From assembly GCA_900545315.1 (NCBI GenBank), contig UQYM01000006.1, positions 1-64,000 on the forward strand: 64,000 nt of DNA, read 5' to 3'. The notes below the pieces were generated by a model. It did no database searches. It worked only from the letters and a program-made list of their open reading frames with translations, and was not told the origin of the DNA. This DNA is from an uncultured Alistipes sp. (GTDB lineage Bacteria; Bacteroidota; Bacteroidia; Bacteroidales; Rikenellaceae). This document shows, piece after piece, positions 26,513-35,627 of the stretch; position 1 is the first letter of the stretch, and each line of letters starts with the position of its first letter. A program made the position numbers and the translations under genes.

Positions 26513-28870
26513 ATGAACCGTAAATTGATCGACAAATTACAGAGTCCCAAAGCTATAAAATGGTTTTGGATCATATTGGCCTCTCCTGTGGCCTTGATTC
26601 TTCTTTTGCTGTTGTTGATCCGTATCGGCCTCTTCGGCAAACTGCCTACATTCGAAGAGCTCGAAAACCCTAAAAGCAATCTGGCAACCGAAATATACTC
26701 CGAAGATGGAAAAATGATCGGCAGCTTCTTCGTGCAAAACCGATCCTACTGCGACTACGACGAGCTGTCACCCAGTCTGGTCGCAGCACTCATCTCCACC
26801 GAGGATATGCGTTTCTACTCCCACTCCGGAATCGACTTTATCTCGTTGGCTCGTGTGGCTGTGCGCACCATTGCACTGGCTCAGTTCGGTCAGGGTGGTG
26901 GTAGTACCATTTCGCAGCAGTTGGCCAAAAACCTCTACCCGCGGGATACGGCTGCCTACAATAACCCGATTTCGAAAGGTTCTAAACTGGTCATCTCCAA
27001 ACTCAAAGAGTGGATTACAGCGGTCATGCTCGAGCGCAATTACACCAAAGAGGAGATCATCGCCATGTATCTCAATACGGTCGAATTCGGTAGTAATGCC
27101 TTTGGTATCAAATCGGCTGCACGCACCTTCTTCAACAAACTCCCTTCGGAACTGAACGCTCAGGAGTCGGCTATGTTGGTGGGTGTCGTCAACAAACCGA
27201 CCCGTTATAGCCCGGTGTTGAACCCCGAACGTGCCCTCGCCCGGCGTAACCTGGTGATCTCCCGTATGAAACAGATGGGGTACATCAACCGCCACCAGCG
27301 GGATTCGTTGCAGGCGCTGCCAATCGAATTGGACTACCATCCCGTGTCGCACAACTCCGGAACGGCAACCTATTTCCGCGAAATGTTGCGAATGGTGATG
27401 ACCATGGATCGCCCGACCCGCAATCAATTCTACAACGATTGGGATTACCAGCAGGCAGTCAAGGAGTGGGACAACAATCCGCTCTACGGATGGTGCATCA
27501 AAAATGTCAAGTCGGACGGTACCCCCTACAACCTCTATCGCGATGGCCTGAAAATCTATACGACGATCAATGCCACGATGCAGGAGTATGCCGAGGAGGC
27601 ATTGGTGAACCACATGGCCAAGGATATCCAGCCGGCCATGGACAATCAGGTGCGTCGTACCAAACGACTCTTCAACGGTGTCAGCCAAGAGGATATCGAT
27701 CGCATTATGCGCAATGCCATTCGTCAAACCGATCGCTACCGGGCATTGAAACGAGACGGTGCAACCGATGAGGAGATTATGGCCGATTTCAAAAAGCCGG
27801 TCAAAATGAAGATCTTCTCCTACAAAGGTGATCGCGATACAACGATGACCCCGTATGACTCGATTCTGTACCACAAACAGATCCTGCGGGCCTCATTCAT
27901 GGCGATGGATCCTTCGACCGGTTATGTAAAAGCCTACGTAGGCGGCCCCAATTATCGCTACTTCAAATACGATATGGTCAAACAGGGTAAACGTCAGGTG
28001 GGTTCGACCATCAAACCTTTCATTTACACCTTTGCCATTGCCAACTTGGGGTATGATCCCTGCACGCTGGTCCCCAACCTGCCGGTAACAATCGAAACCG
28101 ATAACGGTACCATCTGGCAGCCCAAAGAGGCCGGACGTGTCGAATATACCGGTGAAATGCACCCCCTGCGTTGGGGATTGGCCAACAGCCGCAACAACTA
28201 CTCGGCCTGGATCATGAAGCAGGCCCGTCAACCACAGGCCGTAGCCAACTATATCCATCGAATGGGTATTCAGAGTTATATCGATCCGGTCTATTCGCTC
28301 TGTTTGGGTACCCCCGATGTTTCGCTTTTTGAGATGGTTGGAGCATACAGTACGTTTGCCAACCGAGGTGTCTTTACCGACCCGATCTTTGTCACCCGAA
28401 TCGAGGATCGTAATGGCAACGTGTTGGCCACCTTCTCCCCGGCCCTGCACGACGCAATCAGCGAACAGACCGCCTATACCATGCTCGGTATGATGAAAAA
28501 TGTAGTAACTTCCGGTACGGCAGGTCGTCTGCGCTGGATGTACAAGTTCAAAGCCGATATGGCCGGTAAAACCGGTACCTCACAAAAGAACTCCGACGCA
28601 TGGTTTATGGGAGTTACCCCGAAAATCGTCGCCGGAGCCTGGGTCGGAGGTGAAGATCGTAGCGTCCATTTGAACAGCGCTGCAGACGGTGCCCGTGTAG
28701 CCTTGCCGATCTTTGCCGGTTTTATGCGGAAAGTGTACGATGATCCCTCCCTGGGCGTTAGCGAGAGCGATCAGTTCCCCATGCCAGTCGGTGCTGTGGT
28801 GTACGAGTGCTCCGAAGAGGAGGGTACGGAGAGTGCCGTCCGTCAGGAACAGGACGAATTCTTCGAGTAA
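26513..28870 (+). CDS. Penicillin-binding protein 1A (transglycosylase/transpeptidase)
   Basis: 785 residues from the ATG at 26513; an in-frame ATG at 26504 sits very near the promoter. A single N-terminal membrane helix (about 17-40) anchors it. The GT51 domain has STEDMRFYSHSG with catalytic Glu, and GGSTISQQLAKNL. The transpeptidase domain has SxxK as GSTIKPF, SxN as SRNNYSAW, and KTGT in AGKTGTSQKNSDAW. It polymerises glycan strands and cross-links peptides outside the inner membrane. The C-terminal tail is acidic. The gene is single, with its own promoter. Confidence 0.96.
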   Translation: MNRKLIDKLQSPKAIKWFWIILASPVALILLLLLLIRIGLFGKLPTFEELENPKSNLATEIYSEDGKMIGSFFVQNRSYCDYDELSPSLVAALISTEDMRFYSHSGIDFISLARVAVRTIALAQFGQGGGSTISQQLAKNLYPRDTAAYNNPISKGSKLVISKLKEWITAVMLERNYTKEEIIAMYLNTVEFGSNAFGIKSAARTFFNKLPSELNAQESAMLVGVVNKPTRYSPVLNPERALARRNLVISRMKQMGYINRHQRDSLQALPIELDYHPVSHNSGTATYFREMLRMVMTMDRPTRNQFYNDWDYQQAVKEWDNNPLYGWCIKNVKSDGTPYNLYRDGLKIYTTINATMQEYAEEALVNHMAKDIQPAMDNQVRRTKRLFNGVSQEDIDRIMRNAIRQTDRYRALKRDGATDEEIMADFKKPVKMKIFSYKGDRDTTMTPYDSILYHKQILRASFMAMDPSTGYVKAYVGGPNYRYFKYDMVKQGKRQVGSTIKPFIYTFAIANLGYDPCTLVPNLPVTIETDNGTIWQPKEAGRVEYTGEMHPLRWGLANSRNNYSAWIMKQARQPQAVANYIHRMGIQSYIDPVYSLCLGTPDVSLFEMVGAYSTFANRGVFTDPIFVTRIEDRNGNVLATFSPALHDAISEQTAYTMLGMMKNVVTSGTAGRLRWMYKFKADMAGKTGTSQKNSDAWFMGVTPKIVAGAWVGGEDRSVHLNSAADGARVALPIFAGFMRKVYDDPSLGVSESDQFPMPVGAVVYECSEEEGTESAVRQEQDEFFE

Positions 28871-29230
28871 TCCTTGCGAACCTCTCCGTGGAACAACTTC
28901 AGCGGAGGGGGTTGGTGTTTTGTGGTGTTCGCCTTGTTGTGGAGACCATGCAGAGGAGGCTCACTGTGGAAGCAAATGAAGAGACGGTGGGCGCTGTCCA
29001 GGGGTAGTTGCCCGTTGGAATTAGGGTCTTGAGGCGATCTATCCGTTCCCGCGGAGGCGATGTTCTCCCGCTGAGTTTGGCTATAAAACCCTTTGCGCTT
29101 GTGCGGAAAGGGTAACTTTGGTAAATGAAAACGAAAATATTTCAACAAATTGATTCGGTTTGATTTACCGGTATTATCTTTGTCTCTGTTTTCAACTTAC
29201 GGCCAAGGCCGTGCATAATGACTCAAGAAT
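28871..29230. promoter_or_regulatory. Intergenic region with terminator-like hairpin and tandem promoters for asd
   Basis: 360 bp. CCTCTCCG (about 28880) can pair with CGGAGGGG (about 28902) just after the PBP1A stop, a likely transcription end. Two exact -7 boxes follow: TAACTTTG (29113-29120) with TTTG at 29092-29095 (17-bp spacer), and TATCTTTG (29175-29182) with ATTG about 22 bp ahead. The second lies 48 bp before asd. Confidence 0.6.
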
Positions 29231-30241
29231 ATGAAAGTGGCAATTGTTGGCGCAAGCGGGGCTGTCGGCCAGGAGTTCTTGCGGGTGTTGGAACAACGCG
29301 AATTCCCTGTTCGGGAGCTGTTGCTCTTCGGTTCCGAACGTAGCGCCGGACGTAAATACCAATTCCGCGGGAAAGAGATTACCGTCAAAAAACTGGAGCA
29401 TAACGACGATTTTGAGGGGGTCAATATCGCCTTCACATCGGCTGGAGCCGGTACCTCCAAAGAGTTCGCCGAAACCATCACCAAACATGGGGCGCTGATG
29501 ATCGACAATTCCAGCGCATTCCGCATGGATGAGGATGTGCCCTTGGTGGTGCCGGAGGTCAATCCGCGAGATGGTATCAACCCACCCCGTAATATCATTG
29601 CCAACCCCAACTGTACTACCATTCAGATGGCGGTTGCCCTGCAGGCCATCGAAAAACTTGCCCATATCCGTCGGGTACGGGTTGCAACCTATCAATCGGC
29701 CAGCGGTGCCGGTGCCGCTGCCATGGATGAACTGGTTGAGCAGAATGCCCAACTGGTGCGGGGCGAAGAGCCTACCGTCAATAAATTCCCCTTCCAGCTC
29801 GCCTATAACGTGATTCCGCAGGTGGATGTCTTCACCGAGAACGGTTACACGAAAGAGGAGATGAAGATGTACAACGAGACCCGCAAAATCATGCATTCCG
29901 ATATTGAGGTGAGTGCAACCTGTGTCCGGGTACCCGTTATGCGGGCCCATTCGGAGGCTATTTGGCTCGAGGCTGACCGTCCTATTTCGGTGGAAGAGGC
30001 ACGTAAAGCCTTCTGCCGTGCCGAAGGTATCGTTCTGATGGATGACACTGAGCAGAAAAAGTATCCGATGCCGCTGTTGTTGGCTGGTTGCGATCCGGTG
30101 TATGTGGGACGTATCCGGAAAGATATCACCAATCCGAACGGTTTGACTTTCTGGTGTGTCAGCGACCAGATCCGCAAAGGTGCCGCCCTCAATGCCGTGC
30201 AGATTGCCGAGTATCTGGTGACAAACGGTCACATCAAATAG
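29231..30241 (+). CDS. asd: Aspartate-semialdehyde dehydrogenase
   Basis: 336 residues. Asd reduces aspartyl phosphate to the semialdehyde, the branch point to lysine, diaminopimelate, threonine and methionine. NADP loop VAIVGASGAVGQEF at the N-terminus, active-site Cys in NPNCTTIQM, substrate Arg/His region RVPVMRAHSEAIWLE. It is followed by one of the strongest terminators in the window, so it is monocistronic. Its product feeds the peptidoglycan made by the upstream PBP1A, but no shared transcript is indicated. Confidence 0.97.
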   Translation: MKVAIVGASGAVGQEFLRVLEQREFPVRELLLFGSERSAGRKYQFRGKEITVKKLEHNDDFEGVNIAFTSAGAGTSKEFAETITKHGALMIDNSSAFRMDEDVPLVVPEVNPRDGINPPRNIIANPNCTTIQMAVALQAIEKLAHIRRVRVATYQSASGAGAAAMDELVEQNAQLVRGEEPTVNKFPFQLAYNVIPQVDVFTENGYTKEEMKMYNETRKIMHSDIEVSATCVRVPVMRAHSEAIWLEADRPISVEEARKAFCRAEGIVLMDDTEQKKYPMPLLLAGCDPVYVGRIRKDITNPNGLTFWCVSDQIRKGAALNAVQIAEYLVTNGHIK

Positions 30242-30283
30242 CGGTAAAACATATAGTGCCGTGTTTTTACGGTACCCGAAACA

Positions 30284-30322
30284 AGAAGAGGCATCCAATG
30301 CTGGATGCCTCTTCTGTTATTT
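30284..30322 (+). terminator. Terminator of asd
   Basis: Perfect 14-bp stem AGAAGAGGCATCCA (30284-30297) with TGGATGCCTCTTCT (30302-30315), 4-nt loop, then a T-rich tail. Confidence 0.93.
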
Positions 30323-30434
30323 TAATGGAATATTGATCTGGAGGGTCGTGCGGTTTTCAGGCTGTATATTTTACCTTGCGCTTATTTGCTCATTTACGCA
30401 GCGTCTGTTGCTCTCCTTTCTCTCTGCCTCTGTT

Positions 30435-31391
30435 TTAGCGTACTTTCCGTTTGAAAACCCAGGCATCCGGGAAGGAGCCGGCACACTGCTGTTTGAGCCG
30501 TTTGGCCTGTTGTTCCGTAGCTGACACCGAGGTGTAGATCATAATTTTGCCATTGCCAAGCGGCAATTTGTAATACGAAAGCGTATTGTCGATCCGCTTT
30601 GCCTGCGCAATGAATTTATTGGCGTTTGCATCGCTACTGTACGTGCCAACCACAACATAATAGCCCATCTGTCCAGCAGCAACAGTCGAAGGCGCTGACG
30701 GGGCTGAAATGGTCGGTTTTGACGGTGTGACAGGTGCCGGTTTGCTGGCTGGCTTGGGTGCCGGGGCCGGTGTAGCGGTTGTGGCCGGTCCGTTGGTCGC
30801 CTCGTCGGTGGTGGCAGCGGGGTGATCCGTGGCCTGTTCCGAGCTGGGAGCTGCAGAAGTCGCCGGATCCGATTCATTCCACTCCGTGAGATCCTCCTCG
30901 TAAGAGTAGGTGCTGCGGTTGAGCAGGGTAATGGCTCCATACGAGATCGCCCCACCGATAATCACCGCACCGATTACCCACAGAACAATTTGACGTACCC
31001 CCATCTGATGCGGCATTTTGACCGGCTCGGGACGGATCGGATTCATAATTTCGTTCAGCCCTTGAGCCGGGTAGAACCGTTTTTCCCGAATTTCACCCAC
31101 CGATTCGATCCGAATCACCTCCTCGTGGCGAACAGTGGTCAGCCAATCGTTGTATATGGCCTGCGCCTGCGTCTCATCCTGATTGGTGTTTTGCGCAATC
31201 AGCGTAACGATATTCAGAAACTCGGGACTCTCCGTCTCGGCATAGATCACCAGATTGAGCGGTGGGGTAATCATCCCCTTCTTCTCCATCATCGGAGGAC
31301 GGGTAATCACCTTTAAGGACCCGATTCCGGGCAGATTGATGCTCTGGCGACGAACCAGTGCATTGAAAATAAGTGTACTGATAGGATCCAT
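30435..31391 (-). CDS. SPOR-domain membrane protein with N-terminal CCDC81/HU-like domain
   Basis: 318 residues. The N-terminal part (about 1-110; LVRRQSINLPGIGSLKV) resembles the bacterial HU/CCDC81-like domains fused to SPOR in Bacteroidota. One membrane helix follows (about 133-158, IVLWVIGAVIIGGAISYGA), then a Thr/Pro/Ala-rich spacer (about 175-240) and a C-terminal SPOR domain (YYVVVGTYSSDANANKFIAQ to the end). SPOR domains bind denuded glycan at division sites. Topology is type II: N-domain in the cytoplasm, SPOR in the periplasm. It lies 29 bp behind lgt on the same strand and is probably co-transcribed. Confidence 0.9.
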   Translation of the reverse strand: MDPISTLIFNALVRRQSINLPGIGSLKVITRPPMMEKKGMITPPLNLVIYAETESPEFLNIVTLIAQNTNQDETQAQAIYNDWLTTVRHEEVIRIESVGEIREKRFYPAQGLNEIMNPIRPEPVKMPHQMGVRQIVLWVIGAVIIGGAISYGAITLLNRSTYSYEEDLTEWNESDPATSAAPSSEQATDHPAATTDEATNGPATTATPAPAPKPASKPAPVTPSKPTISAPSAPSTVAAGQMGYYVVVGTYSSDANANKFIAQAKRIDNTLSYYKLPLGNGKIMIYTSVSATEQQAKRLKQQCAGSFPDAWVFKRKVR

Positions 31392-31420
31392 GGCTTTAGG
31401 CTTATAGATTTATAGAGGGC

Positions 31421-32275
31421 TTATTTGCGGCGACCACTCTTCCCGGCAACTCTTTTGGGCAGAGGGGCGGGTGTGAGCGGTGCTTTGTGTAAAGCAAGTG
31501 ACAAAATGATAATTCCCGCTACAATAAACGGAATGCTCAACAACTGACCCATGTTCAGGACCATGGTCTGTTCGAAATCCACCTGTGGGTTCTTGATGAA
31601 TTCGATCAAAAAACGGGTGCCGAACAGCACAATCAGGAAGAAACCAAACATCACGCCTGGCCGACGTCGTGCCAAATCACGCTTGTAGTACATCCAGAGC
31701 AGGATCACAAACAGTACTAGGTAACACAGAGCTTCATAAATCTGGGTGGGATGTTTGGGCAGGGTCTCCCCGTCCCGCACAAAGATAAAACCCCAAGGCA
31801 AAGAGGTGACCGTGCCATAAATTTCGGAGTTCATCAGGTTACCCAACCGTACCGCTACACCACTGATGGCCACCACAATACTGATTCGATCCAGGGACCA
31901 GATATAGGGCAACTTGTTCTTGCGGGAGAAGAGCCACAGACCAATCAACAGACCGATTGCTGCACCGTGGCTGGCCATGCCCCCTTGTCGAATATCGAGA
32001 ATCTCGATCGGATGGGTCAGGTAGTAGCCCGGATCGTAGAAGAGGCAGTGGCCGAGTCGCGAACCCAAAACGGTCGAAATGACACCGAACCAAAAGACCG
32101 AATCGAAGGTCTTTTCACTCAGCCCTTCGCGTATCATGATATGGTGGAAGATATAGGCACTGATACCGAGAGCTACCGCCCAAAGTACTCCGTAGTAACG
32201 GACTTCGAACGAGCCGAGATGAAACAGCGCCGGGTTGACATCCCAAGTGACGGCGAGTGGAAGAAGTTGTTCCAT
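31421..32275 (-). CDS. lgt: Prolipoprotein diacylglyceryl transferase
   Basis: 284 residues, seven predicted membrane helices. Lgt transfers diacylglycerol from phosphatidylglycerol to the lipobox Cys of prolipoproteins. Signatures are QGGMASHGAAIG (catalytic His region), RLGNLMNSEIYG and HPTQIYEA. The C-terminus carries a short basic tail. It is upstream of the SPOR gene in one unit. The FecB-like lipoprotein elsewhere in the window is the kind of substrate it serves. Confidence 0.96.
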   Translation of the reverse strand: MEQLLPLAVTWDVNPALFHLGSFEVRYYGVLWAVALGISAYIFHHIMIREGLSEKTFDSVFWFGVISTVLGSRLGHCLFYDPGYYLTHPIEILDIRQGGMASHGAAIGLLIGLWLFSRKNKLPYIWSLDRISIVVAISGVAVRLGNLMNSEIYGTVTSLPWGFIFVRDGETLPKHPTQIYEALCYLVLFVILLWMYYKRDLARRRPGVMFGFFLIVLFGTRFLIEFIKNPQVDFEQTMVLNMGQLLSIPFIVAGIIILSLALHKAPLTPAPLPKRVAGKSGRRK

Positions 32276-32769
32276 GTGTAGTGTTTAACGTAAATAAATG
32301 TACCCCTCGCAGATGCGGCTGAAGACTCTGAGTTGCCTTGTTCAAATCTATGGTTCAGCTGCATGCTGGAGGTTATGAATCCGGTGAATGTCAAACGTTA
32401 CAAAAGCTTACAGCCGTTTGAACGTTTTGCTTAGACCTGTCCTATAACTTTCAAATATAAGCATTTTATTGTATCTGTAGCTTGATTTTGGCGAAAATCC
32501 CCCAATAGGCGATTTCGCGTGAGTCTCCCGGAAACTCCTTGATTTGAATCGGGCCGTGTTCTCTTTTATCGGTTTTATCGGTCAAGCAATTGTTCCCTGT
32601 CGGGTTGATGGAGTGGTCACAGATATTGGGCATAATTACCCCCAATCAATTAAATATCTTTTGGGGATGCCGAGGGGCTGGGGAAAGATAGCTGACGGGA
32701 TGGGACAGACTGGCCAATTGAGGTTTGGGGTCAGGGTGATGGTGTCCGGTCAGGATGGTTCGGACTCGA
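32276..32769. other. Intergenic region between lgt and the histidine kinase gene
   Basis: 494 bp. CAAATATA at 32452-32459 is TATATTTG on the minus strand, an exact -7 box that could drive lgt with a leader of about 170 nt. The right part (about 32640-32760) is extremely G-rich on the plus strand. No gene or terminator stem was recognised. Confidence 0.45.
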
Positions 32770-33834
32770 TTATACGCCTTTGGGAGAGGCTGCTGCACTG
32801 GGCTTGGGGGCCTCTTTGGCCAGCGCAAAAGAGAAGGTGCTGCCCTCTCCCAATTTGCTGCGCAGCGTGATCACCTGTCCATGGGCCTCAAGAATGTGCT
32901 TGACAATTGCCAACCCCAGGCCGGTACCACCCTGTTCCCGCGAACGGCTCTTATCGACCCGGAAAAAGCGCTCGAATACCCGCGGAATGTACTCTTCGGC
33001 AATACCTACCCCATTGTCTGCCACCTCGATCATGACGCGGTCGTACATATCGACAAAACTGACCCGTGTGGTACCGCCATCTCGCCCGTAGCGTACGGAG
33101 TTGATCAACAGATTCATGATCACCTGACCGATCTTTCGACGATCGGCATAGACCAGTACCGGAGGTTGAAAATTACTTGTCCCGATGCGGAAGGTGATGT
33201 GGCGGGCCGACGCCTCAATCTCGATCGATTCGGCAATCTCCCGCACCAAAGCCACAATGTCGAAACGCTCCGGCTCCAGAACCAGTGATCCTGATTCGAG
33301 TTTGGAGATCTCCTCCAAATCCTGTACGATGTTGATGAGTCGATCGATACTCTTCTCGGACCGTTCGAGGTATTTGCGATTGATCTTCTCATCCTCCAGC
33401 CCTCCGTCGAGTAGAGTCAGGATATACCCCTGTATGGTGAAGATCGGCGTTTTGATCTCATGCGATACGTTGCCGAGAAACTCTTTGCGGTACCGTTCAT
33501 TCTCCTTGAGGCGGGCGATCTCGCGGGCATTTTTTTCGGCCCACAGATTCAATTCGTCCTGCAATCCGCTGACCAGATCATGGGTCGGTGGCAGATCGTG
33601 AGTCCGGATGTTTTTGGAGAGCAGCACCTGATAGATCGGCTTGATTCGGTACCGGACAAAGAGATTGAAAAGGTAGTGAGCGGCAAAAAAGAGCAGCACA
33701 AATACCCCACCACAAAAGATCAAGATCGCCAGCGGTTTCAGTTGAAGAAGCAACCCCAAAACAATGCAGATCACGGCCGCTGCAGTTGCAACAGCCAGGG
33801 CGGCTCCAGCCGTGGTTTTGATCTTGAGTCTCAT
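32770..33834 (-). CDS. Orphan sensor-less histidine kinase (PhoR-like)
   Basis: 354 residues. Two adjacent membrane helices (about 9-31 and 35-58) are joined by only a few residues, so there is no periplasmic sensor domain. The HisKA domain has EFLGNVSHEIKTPIF with phospho-acceptor His125. The ATPase domain has MNLLINSVRYG (N box), DNGVGI (G1), FFRVDKSRSREQGGTGLGL (F and G2). No response regulator is next to it; it follows ribE by 16 bp. The kinase could sense membrane state or a partner protein. A link to PorX is discussed as a finding, not assumed. Confidence 0.92.
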   Translation of the reverse strand: MRLKIKTTAGAALAVATAAAVICIVLGLLLQLKPLAILIFCGGVFVLLFFAAHYLFNLFVRYRIKPIYQVLLSKNIRTHDLPPTHDLVSGLQDELNLWAEKNAREIARLKENERYRKEFLGNVSHEIKTPIFTIQGYILTLLDGGLEDEKINRKYLERSEKSIDRLINIVQDLEEISKLESGSLVLEPERFDIVALVREIAESIEIEASARHITFRIGTSNFQPPVLVYADRRKIGQVIMNLLINSVRYGRDGGTTRVSFVDMYDRVMIEVADNGVGIAEEYIPRVFERFFRVDKSRSREQGGTGLGLAIVKHILEAHGQVITLRSKLGEGSTFSFALAKEAPKPSAAASPKGV

Positions 33835-33850
33835 TGCGGGCGGTCTCGAA

Positions 33851-34450
33851 TTAGGCTTTGGGCAGGTACTGTTTCATCAGTTTGGTGATGTATTTGCCCA
33901 CAATGTCGAACTCGAGATTGACCGTTGAACCCACCTTCAACGTGTGGAAGTTGGTGTGCTCGTAGGTGTATGGAATGATGGCGACCTGGAAAGAGGCCGA
34001 CTGCGAATTGACAACCGTAAGACTCACCCCATTGACGGCCACGGAGCCCTTCTCAACGGTGATGTTGCCGGGTGTGGGATCGTACTCAAACGTGTAGTAC
34101 CAACTGCCGTCTGCCTCGCTGATGGCTGTGCAGCGAGCGGTCTGATCGACATGCCCCTGAACAATATGGCCATCCAACAGCGCGTCGGGACGCATGCTCC
34201 GCTCCAAATTGACCAGATCGCCCGGCTTGAGCTCTCCGAGATTCGATTTGATCAGCGTCTCGTGGATCGCTGTTACGGTATAACGGGGAGCATCCAACGA
34301 GACTACTGTCAAGCAGACCCCATTGTGTGCAATGCTCTGGTCGATGCGCAATTCATTGGTAAAAGGCGCTTCGATCGTGAAGTGCTTGTTTCCCTGCTCT
34401 TCGCGGACGGCAATCACCCGTCCTGTTGCCTCTACAATTCCTGAAAACAT
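33851..34450 (-). CDS. ribE: Riboflavin synthase, alpha subunit type
   Basis: 199 residues from the Met at 34450 (MFSGIVEATG), the canonical family N-terminus; the 30 codons upstream are unconserved and should be dropped. Two lumazine-binding barrel repeats are visible (GIVEATGRV, then IVQGHVDQTA, and VEKGSVAVNGVSLTVV in the second repeat). It dismutates two 6,7-dimethyl-8-ribityllumazine molecules to riboflavin. No FMN riboswitch was recognised upstream and no other rib gene is present. The kinase gene follows 16 bp downstream on the same strand. Confidence 0.95.
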   Translation of the reverse strand: MFSGIVEATGRVIAVREEQGNKHFTIEAPFTNELRIDQSIAHNGVCLTVVSLDAPRYTVTAIHETLIKSNLGELKPGDLVNLERSMRPDALLDGHIVQGHVDQTARCTAISEADGSWYYTFEYDPTPGNITVEKGSVAVNGVSLTVVNSQSASFQVAIIPYTYEHTNFHTLKVGSTVNLEFDIVGKYITKLMKQYLPKA

Positions 34451-34688
34451 GATCTTTGGTTTATGGATGTTAAGGTAGCTTTCGGCTCGTTCCGGTGTGT
34501 GAACGGCCCGTATCGGAGGATCAGCATACGGGTTCAGCAACTCACAGCCTTATATGCTCTCGTTTCAAGCTACAAGGCGTCTGAATATTTATTTACGACT
34601 TTGATATTCAGTCTGTCATGGCTTGTTTTGTGTCCGTGACCGCCCTGTTTGCAGCGCACCGTTTGGGGCTGATGCTCCGAAGCAAAGA

Positions 34689-35363
34689 TCACAAAATTTT
34701 CTTGATAATGATGCCTTCGACCACAAACAATTTATGGATGGCGTCGCGTTTGATGTGAATCGGGTCGTATGCGTCGCTGTTACGAGGTAACAGCAACAGT
34801 TCATCCGCCTGGGAACTTTGGCGGACGATCCGAATCCCCTTGAAGGTGTCCGAAAGAATCAGACAGGTCGATCCGGGCAGCAGTTCGTCAGACTGTTGAC
34901 GTCGCAGTAGTACGTAACTTCCGGCCGGAATCTCGGGCTGCATGGCGTCACTAAGCGATAGTGTGGCCAAATCGCAATGTTTCAGCGGCGGAAAATGGAT
35001 GTAAAATTGGGGCTGAATGGTGGGGGGCTGCTGCTCCACATCGCACCGCTCCAACATCTCGACCGCTTCAATCGCATCCATACCGTAGCAGGGGATCCCT
35101 GTCGCTGTGCCGGTTTGTTGCGGATCGATCATCATCTCGCCTTCGCCCGTGAGCAACCAACCTTTGCTGATGACCGGATATTTGGCAGTGATCAGTGCCG
35201 CCAAATCGTGGCTGATGCCGTTGTTGCCCTTCTTGATCTGATACAGATTTTCACTCCGCTTTAAACCAATGTGCAAGGCAAATGCATTGATGGATAACCC
35301 CGTCCATTTGATCACCTGCTCGAGCCGGTGCCATTTTTCGGTGTTGGGATTGTTATTTGACAT
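34689..35363 (-). CDS. S24/LexA-like transcriptional regulator with dead protease site
   Basis: 224 residues from the Met at 35363 (MSNNNPNTEKW); the frame extends 31 codons further up but those look non-coding. The N-terminus (about 10-80) is a helix-turn-helix of phage-repressor type (GLSINAFALHIGLKRSENLYQIKKG). The C-terminus has the LexA/CI S24 fold: LSDAMQPEIPAGSYVLLRR and LLPRNSDAYDPIHI. The nucleophile of active S24 proteins (DSM) is Ala here (DAM), and the usual K-R element reads IVRQ, so self-cleavage is unlikely. It may bind DNA under other control. It is read away from tRNA-Arg. Confidence 0.85.
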   Translation of the reverse strand: MSNNNPNTEKWHRLEQVIKWTGLSINAFALHIGLKRSENLYQIKKGNNGISHDLAALITAKYPVISKGWLLTGEGEMMIDPQQTGTATGIPCYGMDAIEAVEMLERCDVEQQPPTIQPQFYIHFPPLKHCDLATLSLSDAMQPEIPAGSYVLLRRQQSDELLPGSTCLILSDTFKGIRIVRQSSQADELLLLPRNSDAYDPIHIKRDAIHKLFVVEGIIIKKIL

Positions 35364-35465
35364 GTTGTTGGGATTCTTGTGTTTGTAATCTTGATGCAGA
35401 TTGCGAACCAGTGGGTTGTACTGAGGAGTATCTCCAGGTCTAACGCTGGAAATCAAAGAGGAAAA

Positions 35466-35497
35466 TTTGTATTAACGCTAAAAAAATTGCAACTTTG
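35466..35497 (+). promoter_or_regulatory. Promoter of tRNA-Arg
   Basis: TTTG (35466-35469), 20-bp spacer, CAACTTTG (35490-35497; one mismatch to TAnnTTTG). The tRNA begins 19 bp later. Confidence 0.7.
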
Positions 35498-35515
35498 CAT
35501 CCACAAGTTCCATTT

Positions 35516-35587
35516 GCCTCCGTAGTTCAATGGATAGAATGGCAGATTCCGGTTCTGCTGATATGGGTTCGATTCCCGTCGGGGGTA
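35516..35587 (+). tRNA. tRNA-Arg(CCG)
   Basis: 72 nt. Acceptor GCCTCCG pairs with CGGGGGT (two G-T pairs). The anticodon stem GCAGA/TCTGC holds loop TTCCGGT, anticodon CCG, reading CGG. T arm ATGGG-TTCGATT-CCCGT is standard. CCA is not encoded (A73 is followed by CTG), so it must be added afterwards. A terminator follows within 10 nt. Confidence 0.93.
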
Positions 35588-35592
35588 CTGCT

Positions 35593-35627
35593 AAACGGGT
35601 CGAAGCACTGCTTCTGCCCGTTTTTTT
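35593..35627 (+). terminator. Terminator of tRNA-Arg
   Basis: Stem AAACGGG (35593-35599) with CCCGTTT (35617-35623), enclosing an inner GAAGC/GCTTC hairpin, followed by seven T. Confidence 0.9.
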
